64,000 nucleotides of DNA from Streptomyces albidoflavus (GTDB lineage Bacteria; Actinomycetota; Actinomycetes; Streptomycetales; Streptomycetaceae), in assembly GCF_000719955.1 (NCBI RefSeq), contig NZ_JOII01000029.1:14063-78062 (forward strand), written 5' to 3'. The position numbers and the translations under genes were made by a program. Positions 8,016 through 16,608 of the stretch are shown in pieces. The notes below the pieces were generated by a model that saw only the letters and a list, made by a program, of their open reading frames with translations, was not told where the DNA came from and ran no database searches. Position 1 is the first letter of the stretch; every line of letters starts with the position of its first letter.

Positions 8016-9212
8016 ATGCCCGCCTCACCGCGTACCGCCCGGGTCATCAACGACCGGCTCGCCCTCGACCACCTCCTGCGCGAGGGGCCGCTCACCGCGG
8101 CCCGCCTCAAGGAGCTGACCGGCCTCTCCCGGCCCACCGTCGCGGACCTGGTCGACCGGCTCACCGGTGCCGGGCTGATCCGGATCGTGGGGGAGAGCGG
8201 CGCCGACCGGCGCGGGCCCAACGCCCGCCTCTACGGACTGGTCGCCGAGCGGGCCCACCTCGCCGCCCTCGACGTGCGGACCAGCGGCCTCGCCCTCGTC
8301 GTCACCGACCTCCTGGGCACCCCGCTCGCCGAGGCGCGGCTGCCCATCGACGGAGCCCTCGGGACCGTGCCCGCCGTGGAACGCGCCGTCAGCCTCCTCG
8401 ACGCCACCCTGGCCGAGGTGGGCGTGGACGAGCTGCAGAGCGTCTGCGTCGGCGCGCCCGGCCTGGTCGACCCCGCCACCGGCGAACTGCGCGACTCCAC
8501 CGGGCTGCCCGGCTGGCACCGGCGCCTGGTCCGCGCCCTCCAGGGCCACCGCTCGGCCCGCGTCCTGGTCGAGAACGAGACCAACCTCGCCGCCGTCGCC
8601 GAACGCCGCCACGGCGCGGCCCAGGACCACGACACCTTCGTCCTGCTCTGGCTCGGCCACGGCGTCGGCGCCGCCGTCGTCCTCGACGGGACGCTCCGGC
8701 GCGGCGCCGGGGGAGGAGCGGGCGAGATCGGTTTCCTGCCCGTCCCGCTGACCTCCTCCCTGCCCTCGGCCACCGACTGTGGCGGCGGCTTCCACTCCCT
8801 GGCCGGGGCGGCGGCCGTGCACGAACTGGCCCGCCGCCACGGGATCCCCGTCACCGGCGCCCGCGACGACGCCGACGGCCGCGAGGAGCCCGCCTCCGCG
8901 ACCGCCGTCCGCGCCGCCTTCGAGGCGGGCACCGCCGGGGAACTCTTCCTGGACGAGCTGGCCGACCGTGTCGCCCTGGGCGCCGCCGCCGTCGCCGCCG
9001 TCCTGGACCCCGGCTGCGTCGTCCTCGCCGGCGAGACCGGCGAGGCGGGCGGCGAAGCCCTCGCCGCCCGCGTCGGCAAGCGCCTCGCCGCCCTCTCCCC
9101 CCTCCGCACCGACGTCCGCCCCACCCGCCTCGGCGGCACAGCCGTCCTCACCGGCGCCCTCCTCACAGCCCAGGAGGACGCCCGCGACGCGGTATTCCCG
9201 GCAGCCTCGTGA
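8016..9212 (+). CDS. ROK-family transcriptional regulator
   Basis: This 398-residue protein has an N-terminal winged helix (residues about 10-75; LTAARLKELTGLSRPTVADLVDRLTGAGLI) and a sugar-kinase-like ROK domain with the phosphate-binding strand pair LAALDVRTSGLALVVTDLLG. GGAAGGA lies just upstream of ATG 8016. The zinc motif expected of ROK proteins (CxCGxxGC) is reduced to ATDCGGGFHS, and the usual kinase catalytic Asp-Asn-Asp segment reads ENETNLAA. It is therefore a regulator and not a sugar kinase, and it may bind its sugar without zinc. The divergent MFS gene and the shared palindrome suggest local repression. Its stop codon is at the first unit of an 18-nt tandem repeat. Confidence 0.88.
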   Translation: MPASPRTARVINDRLALDHLLREGPLTAARLKELTGLSRPTVADLVDRLTGAGLIRIVGESGADRRGPNARLYGLVAERAHLAALDVRTSGLALVVTDLLGTPLAEARLPIDGALGTVPAVERAVSLLDATLAEVGVDELQSVCVGAPGLVDPATGELRDSTGLPGWHRRLVRALQGHRSARVLVENETNLAAVAERRHGAAQDHDTFVLLWLGHGVGAAVVLDGTLRRGAGGGAGEIGFLPVPLTSSLPSATDCGGGFHSLAGAAAVHELARRHGIPVTGARDDADGREEPASATAVRAAFEAGTAGELFLDELADRVALGAAAVAAVLDPGCVVLAGETGEAGGEALAARVGKRLAALSPLRTDVRPTRLGGTAVLTGALLTAQEDARDAVFPAAS

Positions 9213-9275
9213 GCCCGGCCGCACCCATGAGCCCGGCCGCACCCATGAGCCCTGCCGCACCCATGAGCCCGGCCG
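9211..9275 (+). repeat. 18-nt tandem repeat, three units plus a partial fourth
   Basis: The unit GAGCCCGGCCGCACCCAT occurs at 9211-9228, 9229-9246 and, with one change, 9247-9264; GAGCCCGGCCG at 9265-9275 starts a fourth unit that runs into the dispersed repeat at 9266. The array begins at the ROK stop codon. The first 11 nt of the unit equal the start of the dispersed element, so the tandem copies probably arose from it. Confidence 0.85.
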
Positions 9276-9295
9276 GCGTTTGAGGCCATCGGTGA
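9266..9295 (+). repeat. Dispersed intergenic repeat, copy 1
   Basis: This 30-nt copy reads AGCCCGGCCGGCGTTTGAGG followed by CCATCGGTGA. Nearly identical copies lie at 9352-9387 and 56408-56440, and shorter ones in reverse orientation make up the array at 25599-25860. Such GC-rich elements with a TTGAGG core are common between Streptomyces genes (recall); their role is unknown. Confidence 0.8.
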
Positions 9296-9351
9296 GCCGC
9301 CATGAAACGGCGCTCAAGCTGCCGACGACACCACGCGTCCAAGCCACCCCT

Positions 9352-9387
9352 CAGCCCGGCCGGCGCCTGAGGCCATCAGTGACGGCC
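9352..9387 (+). repeat. Dispersed intergenic repeat, copy 2
   Basis: It begins CAGCCCGGCCGGCGCCTGAG and continues GCCATCAGTGACGGCC. It is the same element as at 9266 and 56408, with two or three base changes. It lies 86 nt after copy 1 in the 246-bp gap between the ROK gene and the convergent NAD(P)-binding protein gene. No other structure is seen in that gap. Confidence 0.8.
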
Positions 9388-9458
9388 ACCGTCGCACCAC
9401 GGGCACGCGGCCCGGCGCAGCCGCACCCCACCCGGGCCGGAGAGCCAGAGCCCAGCTC

Positions 9459-10196
9459 TCAGGCCCCCCGCTCCGCCAGGAACTCCTCGAAGGTGACGAC
9501 CCCCTTGTCCCCGCCGGGAGCCAGATGCTTCCCCTCCCGGAACGCCCGATAGGCCCGCCCCGCCAGGGGCACCCCCACCCGCTTACGCCCCCGGCCGGAG
9601 GCCGCCTCCCACGCGTCCGCCAGCGACTCCAGATCCCGCACCTCGGGCCCGCCCAGGTCGGCCACCCGCCCCGCGGGCCCCCCGAGCGCCAGCTCGGCGA
9701 GCCGTCCCGCCACCTCCTCGACCGCCACCGGCTGATCCTGGAGCCCCTTCGGCAGCAGCATCACCGGCGGCCGCCCCAGCGCCCGCAGCACGGACCGCAC
9801 CAGATCGTGGAACTGGGTGGCCCGCAGCACCGTCCACCCGATACCCGACTCCTCGACCATCCGCTCGACCTGGTGCTTCACCCGGTAGTACGGGTACGGG
9901 ATCTGGTCCACCCCGACGATCGAGATGTACACCAGGTGCTCCACCCCGGCCCGGCCCGCGGCGGCCAGCAGATTCCCGGCCGCCTCCGCGTCGCCGCCCA
10001 TCGGGGAGGAGGCGCAGTGCACCACGGTCCCCACTCCGGCCAGCGCCGCGTCGAGCCCCTGGCCCTTGCGCAGATCGACCGGATGGTGCGGATCGCGGCG
10101 GCTCAGCACCCGTACGTCCTGCCCGTCCTCGCGGAGCCGCGCCACCAGCGGCCGCCCCAGTTTTCCCGTCCCGCCCGTGACCAGAATCGTCGTCAT
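9459..10196 (-). CDS. NAD(P)H-binding atypical SDR (NmrA-like) protein
   Basis: This 245-residue protein starts MTTILVTGGTGKLGRPLVARL, a dinucleotide-binding TGGTGxLG motif at residues 7-14. It continues with a short DVRVLSRR strand and a DAALAGVGTVVHCASS segment, then the YISIVGVDQIPYPYYRVKHQVE block, whose YxxxK is the atypical-SDR signature. It therefore resembles NmrA/quinone-reductase-2-type proteins acting on NADPH or small quinones. The frame is open much further upstream (to 11447), but that part lies antisense to ribD and its promoter region; ATG 10196 gives the correct Rossmann start. It is divergent from the rib operon, and no shared function is evident. Confidence 0.87.
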   Translation of the reverse strand: MTTILVTGGTGKLGRPLVARLREDGQDVRVLSRRDPHHPVDLRKGQGLDAALAGVGTVVHCASSPMGGDAEAAGNLLAAAGRAGVEHLVYISIVGVDQIPYPYYRVKHQVERMVEESGIGWTVLRATQFHDLVRSVLRALGRPPVMLLPKGLQDQPVAVEEVAGRLAELALGGPAGRVADLGGPEVRDLESLADAWEAASGRGRKRVGVPLAGRAYRAFREGKHLAPGGDKGVVTFEEFLAERGA

Positions 10197-10278
10197 GGAC
10201 GCCAGCCTGGCACCGCCGGGGCCCGCTCGCGCGCCGGTCGGCGAGCCTGTGAGTCGGACCACAGGCGGACGACGGCCC

Positions 10279-10308
10279 TTGACCGGCGTGGCACACTGGC
10301 GGGAGTAG
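10279..10308 (+). promoter_or_regulatory. Candidate promoter of the riboflavin operon
   Basis: TTGACC (10279-10284) is followed 18 nt later by a weak -10 (GAGTAG, 10303-10308), immediately upstream of the FMN riboswitch. The -35 is good and the -10 poor. The position fits transcription starting at the riboswitch 5' end. Confidence 0.4.
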
Positions 10309-10315
10309 TCAAGCA

Positions 10316-10443
10316 GCGCACTCCGGGGTCGGTGTAATTCCGAACCGGCGGTAACAGTCCGCGACCCGTCCGCATCCAGTGGGCGGTTGACCAGGTGGAA
10401 TTCCTGGACCGACGGTGAAAGTCCGGATGGGAGGCAGTGCGCG
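10316..10443 (+). promoter_or_regulatory. FMN riboswitch (RFN element) controlling ribD-ribE-ribM-ribBA-ribH
   Basis: The conserved RFN blocks are all readable: GCGCACTCCGGGGTCGGTG at the 5' side, CCGAACCGGCGGTAACAGTC with CGCGACCC, a variable arm, GGTGGAATTCCTGGACCGAC, GGTGAAAGTCCGGATGGGAG and the closing GCAGTGCGC. The 5' GCGCA and 3' TGCGC close the multi-branch junction. FMN binding would reduce expression of the riboflavin genes. About 145 nt lie between the aptamer and the ribD GTG. That stretch has further short stems (for example GCGGGAG/CTCCCG near 10477-10491), which could act as the terminator or translation-sequestering switch; I cannot tell which. Confidence 0.95.
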
Positions 10444-10587
10444 GCGGGCGAGGACGTGCCGCCGTAGGCCGTGTTCGCGGGAGAACTCCCGGGACCGGTT
10501 CTGTCCGGCGTCGTGCGTGCCGTCGTCCGTGTCGCTGTCTTCACGACAGGCCCCGGAGTCCGTGCCCGAAGAGGCAGGAGGACCCGG

Positions 10588-11724
10588 GTGGCCACCCCCC
10601 AGGCGAACGAGCGGGAACGCGTCGCGATGCGCCGCGCCCTGGAACTCGCCGCACGCGGTCTCGGCACCACAAGCCCCAACCCCGTCGTCGGCTGCGTCGT
10701 CCTCGACGCCCACGGCGAGCAGGCCGGCGAGGGCTGGCACCGGCGGGCCGGCGGCCCGCACGCCGAGATCCACGCCCTGCGCGAGGCGGGCGACCGGGCC
10801 CGTGGCGGCACCGCGCTCGTCACCCTGGAGCCCTGCAACCACACCGGCCGCACCGGCCCCTGTGCCCAGGCCCTCCTCGACGCCGGGATCAGCCGCGTCG
10901 TGTACGCGGTCGCCGACCCGGACCCGCTGGCCGAGGGCGGCGCCGCCACCCTGCGCGCCGCGGGCGCCGAGACCGGCCAGGGGCTCCTCGCCGCCGAGGC
11001 CGAGCAGGTCAACGCCGCCTGGCTCACCTCGGTCCGCCGCGGCCGCCCCCACGTGACCTGGAAGTACGCGGCCACCCTCGACGGCCGCACCGCCGCCGCC
11101 GACTCCACCAGCCGCTGGATCACCTCCGCCGAGGCCCGCGCCGACGTCCACCGCCTGCGCGCCGAGGCCGACGCGGTCCTGGTCGGCGCCGGCACCGCCC
11201 GCGCCGACGACCCGCACCTCGCCGCCCGGCTCCCCGCCCCGGCGCCGGACGCCCCCGCGCCCGTACAGCCCCTGCGGATCGTCCTGGACAGCGACGCCAC
11301 CGCCGTACGCCCCGGCGCCCGCGTCCTCGACGACGCCGCGCCCACCCTGGTCGCGGTGGCCGAGGACGCCGACGCCCGGCACCTCGAAGGCCACCCGCAC
11401 GCCGAGCTCCTGCGCCTGCCGCGGACCGGCGGCGGCCTCGACCTCACCGCGCTCCTCGCCGCCCTGCACGCCCGCTCCGTCCGCTCGGTCCTGCTGGAGG
11501 GCGGGGCGCGGCTGGCCGGTGCCTTCGTCGCCGCCGGGGCCGTCGACCGGGTCGTCGGCTACCTGGCGCCCGCGCTGCTCGGCGCCGGGCCGCAGGTGCT
11601 GACCGGCGGCGGAATCTCCACCATCGCCGACGCGTTGCGACTCGACATCACCGACGCCCGCCGCATCGGACCCGACCTGCGGATCACCGCCGTCCCCGCC
11701 ACCCCCCTCACGAAGGAGCACTGA
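10588..11724 (+). CDS. ribD: Bifunctional riboflavin biosynthesis protein RibD (deaminase/reductase)
   Basis: This 378-residue protein deaminates 2,5-diamino-6-ribosylamino-pyrimidinone 5'-phosphate and then reduces the ribosyl side chain with NADPH. The deaminase domain (about 1-150) shows PHAEIHA with zinc ligand H58 and catalytic E60, and EPCNHTGRTGPC with zinc ligands C83 and C92. The reductase domain starts near residue 155 (RPHVTWKYAATLDGRTAA) and ends with LLEGGARLAGAFVAAGAVDRV. GTG 10588 is 6 nt after AGGAGG (10576-10581); the more distal ATG-like starts lack this and would enter the riboswitch expression platform. It is first gene of the FMN-controlled operon, directly abutting ribE. 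Confidence 0.95.
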   Translation: MATPQANERERVAMRRALELAARGLGTTSPNPVVGCVVLDAHGEQAGEGWHRRAGGPHAEIHALREAGDRARGGTALVTLEPCNHTGRTGPCAQALLDAGISRVVYAVADPDPLAEGGAATLRAAGAETGQGLLAAEAEQVNAAWLTSVRRGRPHVTWKYAATLDGRTAAADSTSRWITSAEARADVHRLRAEADAVLVGAGTARADDPHLAARLPAPAPDAPAPVQPLRIVLDSDATAVRPGARVLDDAAPTLVAVAEDADARHLEGHPHAELLRLPRTGGGLDLTALLAALHARSVRSVLLEGGARLAGAFVAAGAVDRVVGYLAPALLGAGPQVLTGGGISTIADALRLDITDARRIGPDLRITAVPATPLTKEH

Positions 11725-12348
11725 GTGTTCACCGGAATCGTCGAAGAACTCGGGGAAGTCACCGCCGTCGAGGACCTCGGTGACGCCGCCCGCTTCCGGC
11801 TGCGCGGCCCGGTCGTCACCGAAGGCGCCCGGCACGGCGACTCCATCGCCGTCAACGGCGTCTGCCTGACCGTGGTCGACCACGACAGTGACTCCTTCAC
11901 CGCCGACGTGATGGCCGAGACCCTCACCCGCTCCAGCCTCGGCGCGCTCGCCCCCGGCTCCCGCGTCAACCTCGAACGCCCCACCGCCGTCGGCGGCCGC
12001 CTCGGCGGCCACCTCGTCCAGGGCCACGTGGACGGCGTCGGCACCCTCACCGCCCGCGAGCCCTCCGCACACTGGGAACTGGTCACCGTCTCCCTCCCCG
12101 CCCACCTGGCGCGGTACGTCGTGGAGAAGGGCTCGATCACCGTGGACGGCGTCAGCCTGACCGTGGTCGAGGCGGGCGAGGAGCACTTCACCATCAGCCT
12201 CATCCCGACCACCCTCGCCCTGACCACCCTCGGCCACAAGCAGCCCGGCGACCCGGTCAACCTGGAGGTCGACGTGATCGCCAAGTACGTCGAGCGGATG
12301 CTCGGCCACCGCGCCGCCCCCGCCACCGCCGGGGAGGAGTCCCGGTGA
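11725..12348 (+). CDS. ribE: Riboflavin synthase alpha chain
   Basis: This 207-residue protein dismutates two molecules of 6,7-dimethyl-8-ribityllumazine to riboflavin. It has two lumazine-binding repeats. The first begins [10 protein letters not shown] and contains VNGVCLTV; the second contains [22 protein letters not shown]. The MFTGIVE start is diagnostic. The GTG start follows the ribD TGA with no gap, so translation is coupled. The name ribC is used for the same protein in some organisms. Confidence 0.95.
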   Translation: MFTGIVEELGEVTAVEDLGDAARFRLRGPVVTEGARHGDSIAVNGVCLTVVDHDSDSFTADVMAETLTRSSLGALAPGSRVNLERPTAVGGRLGGHLVQGHVDGVGTLTAREPSAHWELVTVSLPAHLARYVVEKGSITVDGVSLTVVEAGEEHFTISLIPTTLALTTLGHKQPGDPVNLEVDVIAKYVERMLGHRAAPATAGEESR

Positions 12349-12991
12349 GCGCCTTCGACTGGCTCAACACGGAGGCGTTCACCGCTTTCGGCCAGCACGT
12401 CATCTGGTCCGACATGGTCGGCAACACCGTCGGCCTGATCGCCCTCGCCCTCGGCTGGCGGCGCTCCATATGGACCTGGCCGGCCCAGTTCCTCTCCGGC
12501 CTGATCCTGGTCGGCGCCTACGCCTCGGCCCAGCTCAGCGGCGGCGTCGGCAAGCAGCTCCTGGTCATCGGCGTCGCCCTGTGGGGCTGGCGGCAGTGGA
12601 ACCGGGGCAAGCAGCAGGCCCAGGACGGCTCCATCGCGGTCCGCTTCGCCACCTGGCGCGAGCGCGGCCTGCTCCTCGCCGGGACGGCCGCCGGAACCCT
12701 CGCGGTCGGCCTCCTCTTCACCGCCGTGCCGACCCTCTCCTGGAACCCGTGGCCCGACGCGTACATCTTCGTCGGCACCCTCGCCGCGATGGTCGCGCAG
12801 GCCCGCGGACTGGTCGAGTTCTGGTTCGCCTGGCTCCTCGTCGACATCGTCGGCGTCCCCCTCGCCTTCAGCAGCGGCCTGGCCTTCTCCGGCCTGGTCT
12901 ACGTGATCTACCTCGCCCTCGTCCTGTGGGGCATGCGCGACTGGTGGCAGCGCTCCCGCGCCACCGCCGCCGCACTGGAAGGAGCACCGGC

Positions 12992-12995
<4 letters not shown>
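12345..12995 (+). CDS. ribM: PnuC-family riboflavin transporter RibM (PnuX)
   Basis: This 216-residue membrane protein has about six helices. It starts [27 protein letters not shown] and carries the PnuC-type blocks [22 protein letters not shown] and [20 protein letters not shown]. PnuC proteins carry nicotinamide riboside. A member inside a riboflavin operon under an FMN riboswitch matches the RibM/PnuX group known in Streptomyces and Corynebacterium, which takes up riboflavin by facilitated diffusion. Its GTG overlaps the ribE stop (GTGA), and its own stop overlaps the ribBA start (ATGA), so all three are translationally coupled. Confidence 0.9.
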
Positions 12996-14293
<1,298 letters not shown>

Positions 14294-14349
14294 CACGTAC
14301 GTCACCCCGACACCCACCACGACCACGACACGACCACGAGGAGAAGCGA

Positions 14350-14835
14350 GTGAGCGGCAAGGGCGCCCCCGAACTGAGTGTGAAGAACTGCCAGGACCTG
14401 CGGGTCGCGGTGATCGCCGCGCAGTGGCACGAGCAGGTCATGGACGGCCTGGTCGACGGCGCCCTGCGCGCCCTCGGCGAACTGGGCATCAGCGAGCCCA
14501 CCCTGCTGCGGGTCCCCGGCAGCTTCGAACTCCCCGTCGTCGCCAAGGTGCTGGCCTCGCGCGGCTACGACGCGATCGTCGCCCTCGGCGTCGTCATCCG
14601 CGGCGGCACCCCCCACTTCGAGTACGTGTGCCAGGGGGTCACCCAGGGGCTCACCCAGGTCTCCGTCGACACCGGCGTCCCCGTCGGCTTCGGCGTCCTC
14701 ACCTGCGACACCGAGGAGCAGGCGCTCGACCGGGCCGGTATCGCCGGCTCCAGCGAGGACAAGGGGCACGAAGCGGTCACCGCCGCCGTCGCCACCGCCG
14801 CCGCGCTGCGGACCGTCGCCGAACCCTGGCGCTGA
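14350..14835 (+). CDS. ribH: 6,7-dimethyl-8-ribityllumazine synthase
   Basis: This 161-residue protein condenses the RibA/RibD-derived pyrimidine with dihydroxybutanone phosphate. Family blocks visible are [59 protein letters not shown] and [18 protein letters not shown], the last containing the catalytic-region sequence. The GTG at 14350 follows GAGGAG in the short spacer after ribBA. That 56-nt spacer has an ACGACCACGAC-type tandem repeat just before the ribosome site. It is the last rib gene; hisE follows 34 nt later on the same strand. Confidence 0.95.
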   Translation: MSGKGAPELSVKNCQDLRVAVIAAQWHEQVMDGLVDGALRALGELGISEPTLLRVPGSFELPVVAKVLASRGYDAIVALGVVIRGGTPHFEYVCQGVTQGLTQVSVDTGVPVGFGVLTCDTEEQALDRAGIAGSSEDKGHEAVTAAVATAAALRTVAEPWR

Positions 14836-14869
14836 CCGCTCCCGGGAAGCGCGTAGGGTGGGGGACACC

Positions 14870-15142
14870 ATGTCCAAGAAGACGTTCGAGGAGCTCTTCA
14901 CCGAGCTCCAGCAGAAGGCCGCGCACGGCGACCCCACCACCTCCCGCACCGCCGAACTGGTGGACAAGGGCGTCCATGCCATCGGCAAGAAGGTCGTCGA
15001 AGAGGCCGCCGAGGTGTGGATGGCCGCCGAGTACGAGGGCAAGGAAGCCGCCGCCGAGGAGATCTCCCAGCTCCTGTACCACGTACAGGTGATGATGGTC
15101 GCCCGCGGCATCTCCCTCGACGACGTGTACGCCCATCTCTGA
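14870..15142 (+). CDS. hisE: Phosphoribosyl-ATP pyrophosphatase
   Basis: This 90-residue all-helical protein carries out the second step of histidine synthesis, PR-ATP to PR-AMP. The conserved [18 protein letters not shown] and [15 protein letters not shown] blocks carry the Glu residues of the MazG-like metal site. ATG 14870 (MSKKTFEEL) is preferred over the GTG at 14858, which would sit on the GGTGGGGGA ribosome site. It lies 71 nt before hisG, so the two form a pair, and may be read through from the rib operon. Confidence 0.93.
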   Translation: MSKKTFEELFTELQQKAAHGDPTTSRTAELVDKGVHAIGKKVVEEAAEVWMAAEYEGKEAAAEEISQLLYHVQVMMVARGISLDDVYAHL

Positions 15143-15213
15143 GCGCCCCGCCCCGCGCTCCTCCCGCTCCTTTCTCCGTACCGCACTCTCTCCCGCACGA
15201 AGGGTCCGTCCTC

Positions 15214-16071
15214 ATGCTGCGCATCGCCGTCCCGAACAAGGGTTCTCTCTCCGGACCTGCGTCGGCGATCCTCCATGAGGCCGGATACCAGCAGCGCAAG
15301 GAGTCCAAGGAACTCGTCCTGGTCGACCCGGTCAACGAGGTCGAGTTCTTCTACCTGCGCCCGCGCGACATTGCGATCTACGTCGCCACCGGCCGCCTCG
15401 ACATCGGCATCACCGGCCGCGACCTGCTGGTGGACTCCGGCGCCGACGCGGAGGAGATCCTCCCGCTCGGCTTCGCCCGCTCCACCTTCCGGTTCGCCGC
15501 CCGGCCCGGCACCGCCGAGTCCGCCGACGACCTCAAGGGCCGCACCGTCGCCACCTCCTACGAGGGCATCGTCGCCCGCCACCTGGCGGAGCACGGGGTC
15601 GACGCCTCCGTCGTCCACCTCGACGGCGCCGTGGAGACCGCCATCGAGCTGGGCGTGGCCCAGGTCATCGCCGACGTGGTGGAGACCGGCACCTCCCTGC
15701 GCAACGCGGGCCTGGAGGTCTTCGGCGAGCCGATCATGCACTCCGAGGCGGTCGTCATCCGCCGCACCGGCGCCGGCTCCGAGGACGCCGCCGAGCCCAA
15801 GGTGCAGCAGTTCCTCCGCCGCATCCAGGGCGTCCTGGTCGCCCGCGCCTACGTGATGATGGACTACGACTGCCGCGCCGAGCACCTGGAGCAGGCCGTC
15901 GCCCTCACCCCCGGCCTGGAGTCGCCCACCGTCTCCCCGCTGCACAACGAGGGCTGGGTCGCGGTCCGCGCCATGGTCCCCGCCAAGGACGCCCAGCGCA
16001 TCATGGACGACCTCTACGCCCTGGGCGCCCGCGCCATCCTCACCACCGCCATCCACGCCTGCCGGCTCTGA
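15214..16071 (+). CDS. hisG: ATP phosphoribosyltransferase, long form
   Basis: This 285-residue enzyme joins ATP and PRPP, the first and feedback-controlled step of histidine synthesis. It starts MLRIAVPNKGSLS and has the YLRPRDIAIYVATGRLDIGITGRDLL and QVIADVVETGTSLRNAGLEVF blocks (PRPP-binding). The C-terminal 75 residues (ending ALGARAILTTAIHACRL) are the ACT-like histidine-binding regulatory domain, so this is the long, HisZ-independent form. GAAGGG lies just upstream of ATG 15214. The genes hisE and hisG are separated here from the other his genes, none of which is in the window. Confidence 0.95.
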   Translation: MLRIAVPNKGSLSGPASAILHEAGYQQRKESKELVLVDPVNEVEFFYLRPRDIAIYVATGRLDIGITGRDLLVDSGADAEEILPLGFARSTFRFAARPGTAESADDLKGRTVATSYEGIVARHLAEHGVDASVVHLDGAVETAIELGVAQVIADVVETGTSLRNAGLEVFGEPIMHSEAVVIRRTGAGSEDAAEPKVQQFLRRIQGVLVARAYVMMDYDCRAEHLEQAVALTPGLESPTVSPLHNEGWVAVRAMVPAKDAQRIMDDLYALGARAILTTAIHACRL

Positions 16072-16103
16072 GCCCCCGGCACGACGGACTCCCGGAGCCA
16101 GCC

Positions 16104-16571
16104 ATGAGCACCGAGCACGGCACCCCCGAACTCCCCCCGCTGCCCGTCGACTTCCGGCCGGCGAAGACCCGGGCGGTGCTCCTTGCCGCGGCGGTCGCGA
16201 TCTTCGTCGTGGTCAGCGCCGTCGCGCTGCTCCTGGACAGCCTCAGTCCCGCCGAGAAGACCAGCTTCGTCTTCACCGCCGCCCTGCTCGCGGGCATCCT
16301 GGTCCTGCTGGCCAGGCCCCGCGTGCGGGCCGACGAGGACGGGGTCACCGTCGTCAACATCACCCGGGTCCGGCGCCTCGCCTGGGCGGAGATCGTCCGG
16401 GTCAACCTGCGGACCGGCGACGCCTGGGTCTTCCTCGACCTCAGCGACGGCACCAGCATGCCGGTCCTCGGCATCCAGCCCGGCAACGGCCGCGCCGCCG
16501 CCGTCCGCGACGCCCGCCTCCTGCGCGCCCTGGCCGAACGCCACTCCAGCGAGCTGCCCTCCGGCGGCTGA
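16104..16571 (+). CDS. Membrane-anchored PH-domain protein
   Basis: This 155-residue protein has two hydrophobic helices at about residues 25-45 and 52-68 (AVLLAAAVAIFVVVSAVALLL; FVFTAALLAGILVLLA). They are followed by a compact beta-rich domain starting RVRADEDGVTVVNITRVRRLAWAEIVRVNL, the pattern of the bacterial PH (bPH6-type) domain, and a C-terminal helix. Such proteins are common beside hisG in actinomycetes (recall), and their function is unknown. The gap to hisG is 32 nt, so it may be part of the same transcript. Confidence 0.8.
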   Translation: MSTEHGTPELPPLPVDFRPAKTRAVLLAAAVAIFVVVSAVALLLDSLSPAEKTSFVFTAALLAGILVLLARPRVRADEDGVTVVNITRVRRLAWAEIVRVNLRTGDAWVFLDLSDGTSMPVLGIQPGNGRAAAVRDARLLRALAERHSSELPSGG

Positions 16572-16608
16572 CCCGCACCACCGCCGTACCCCGGACCCGC
16601 CGTCGCCG

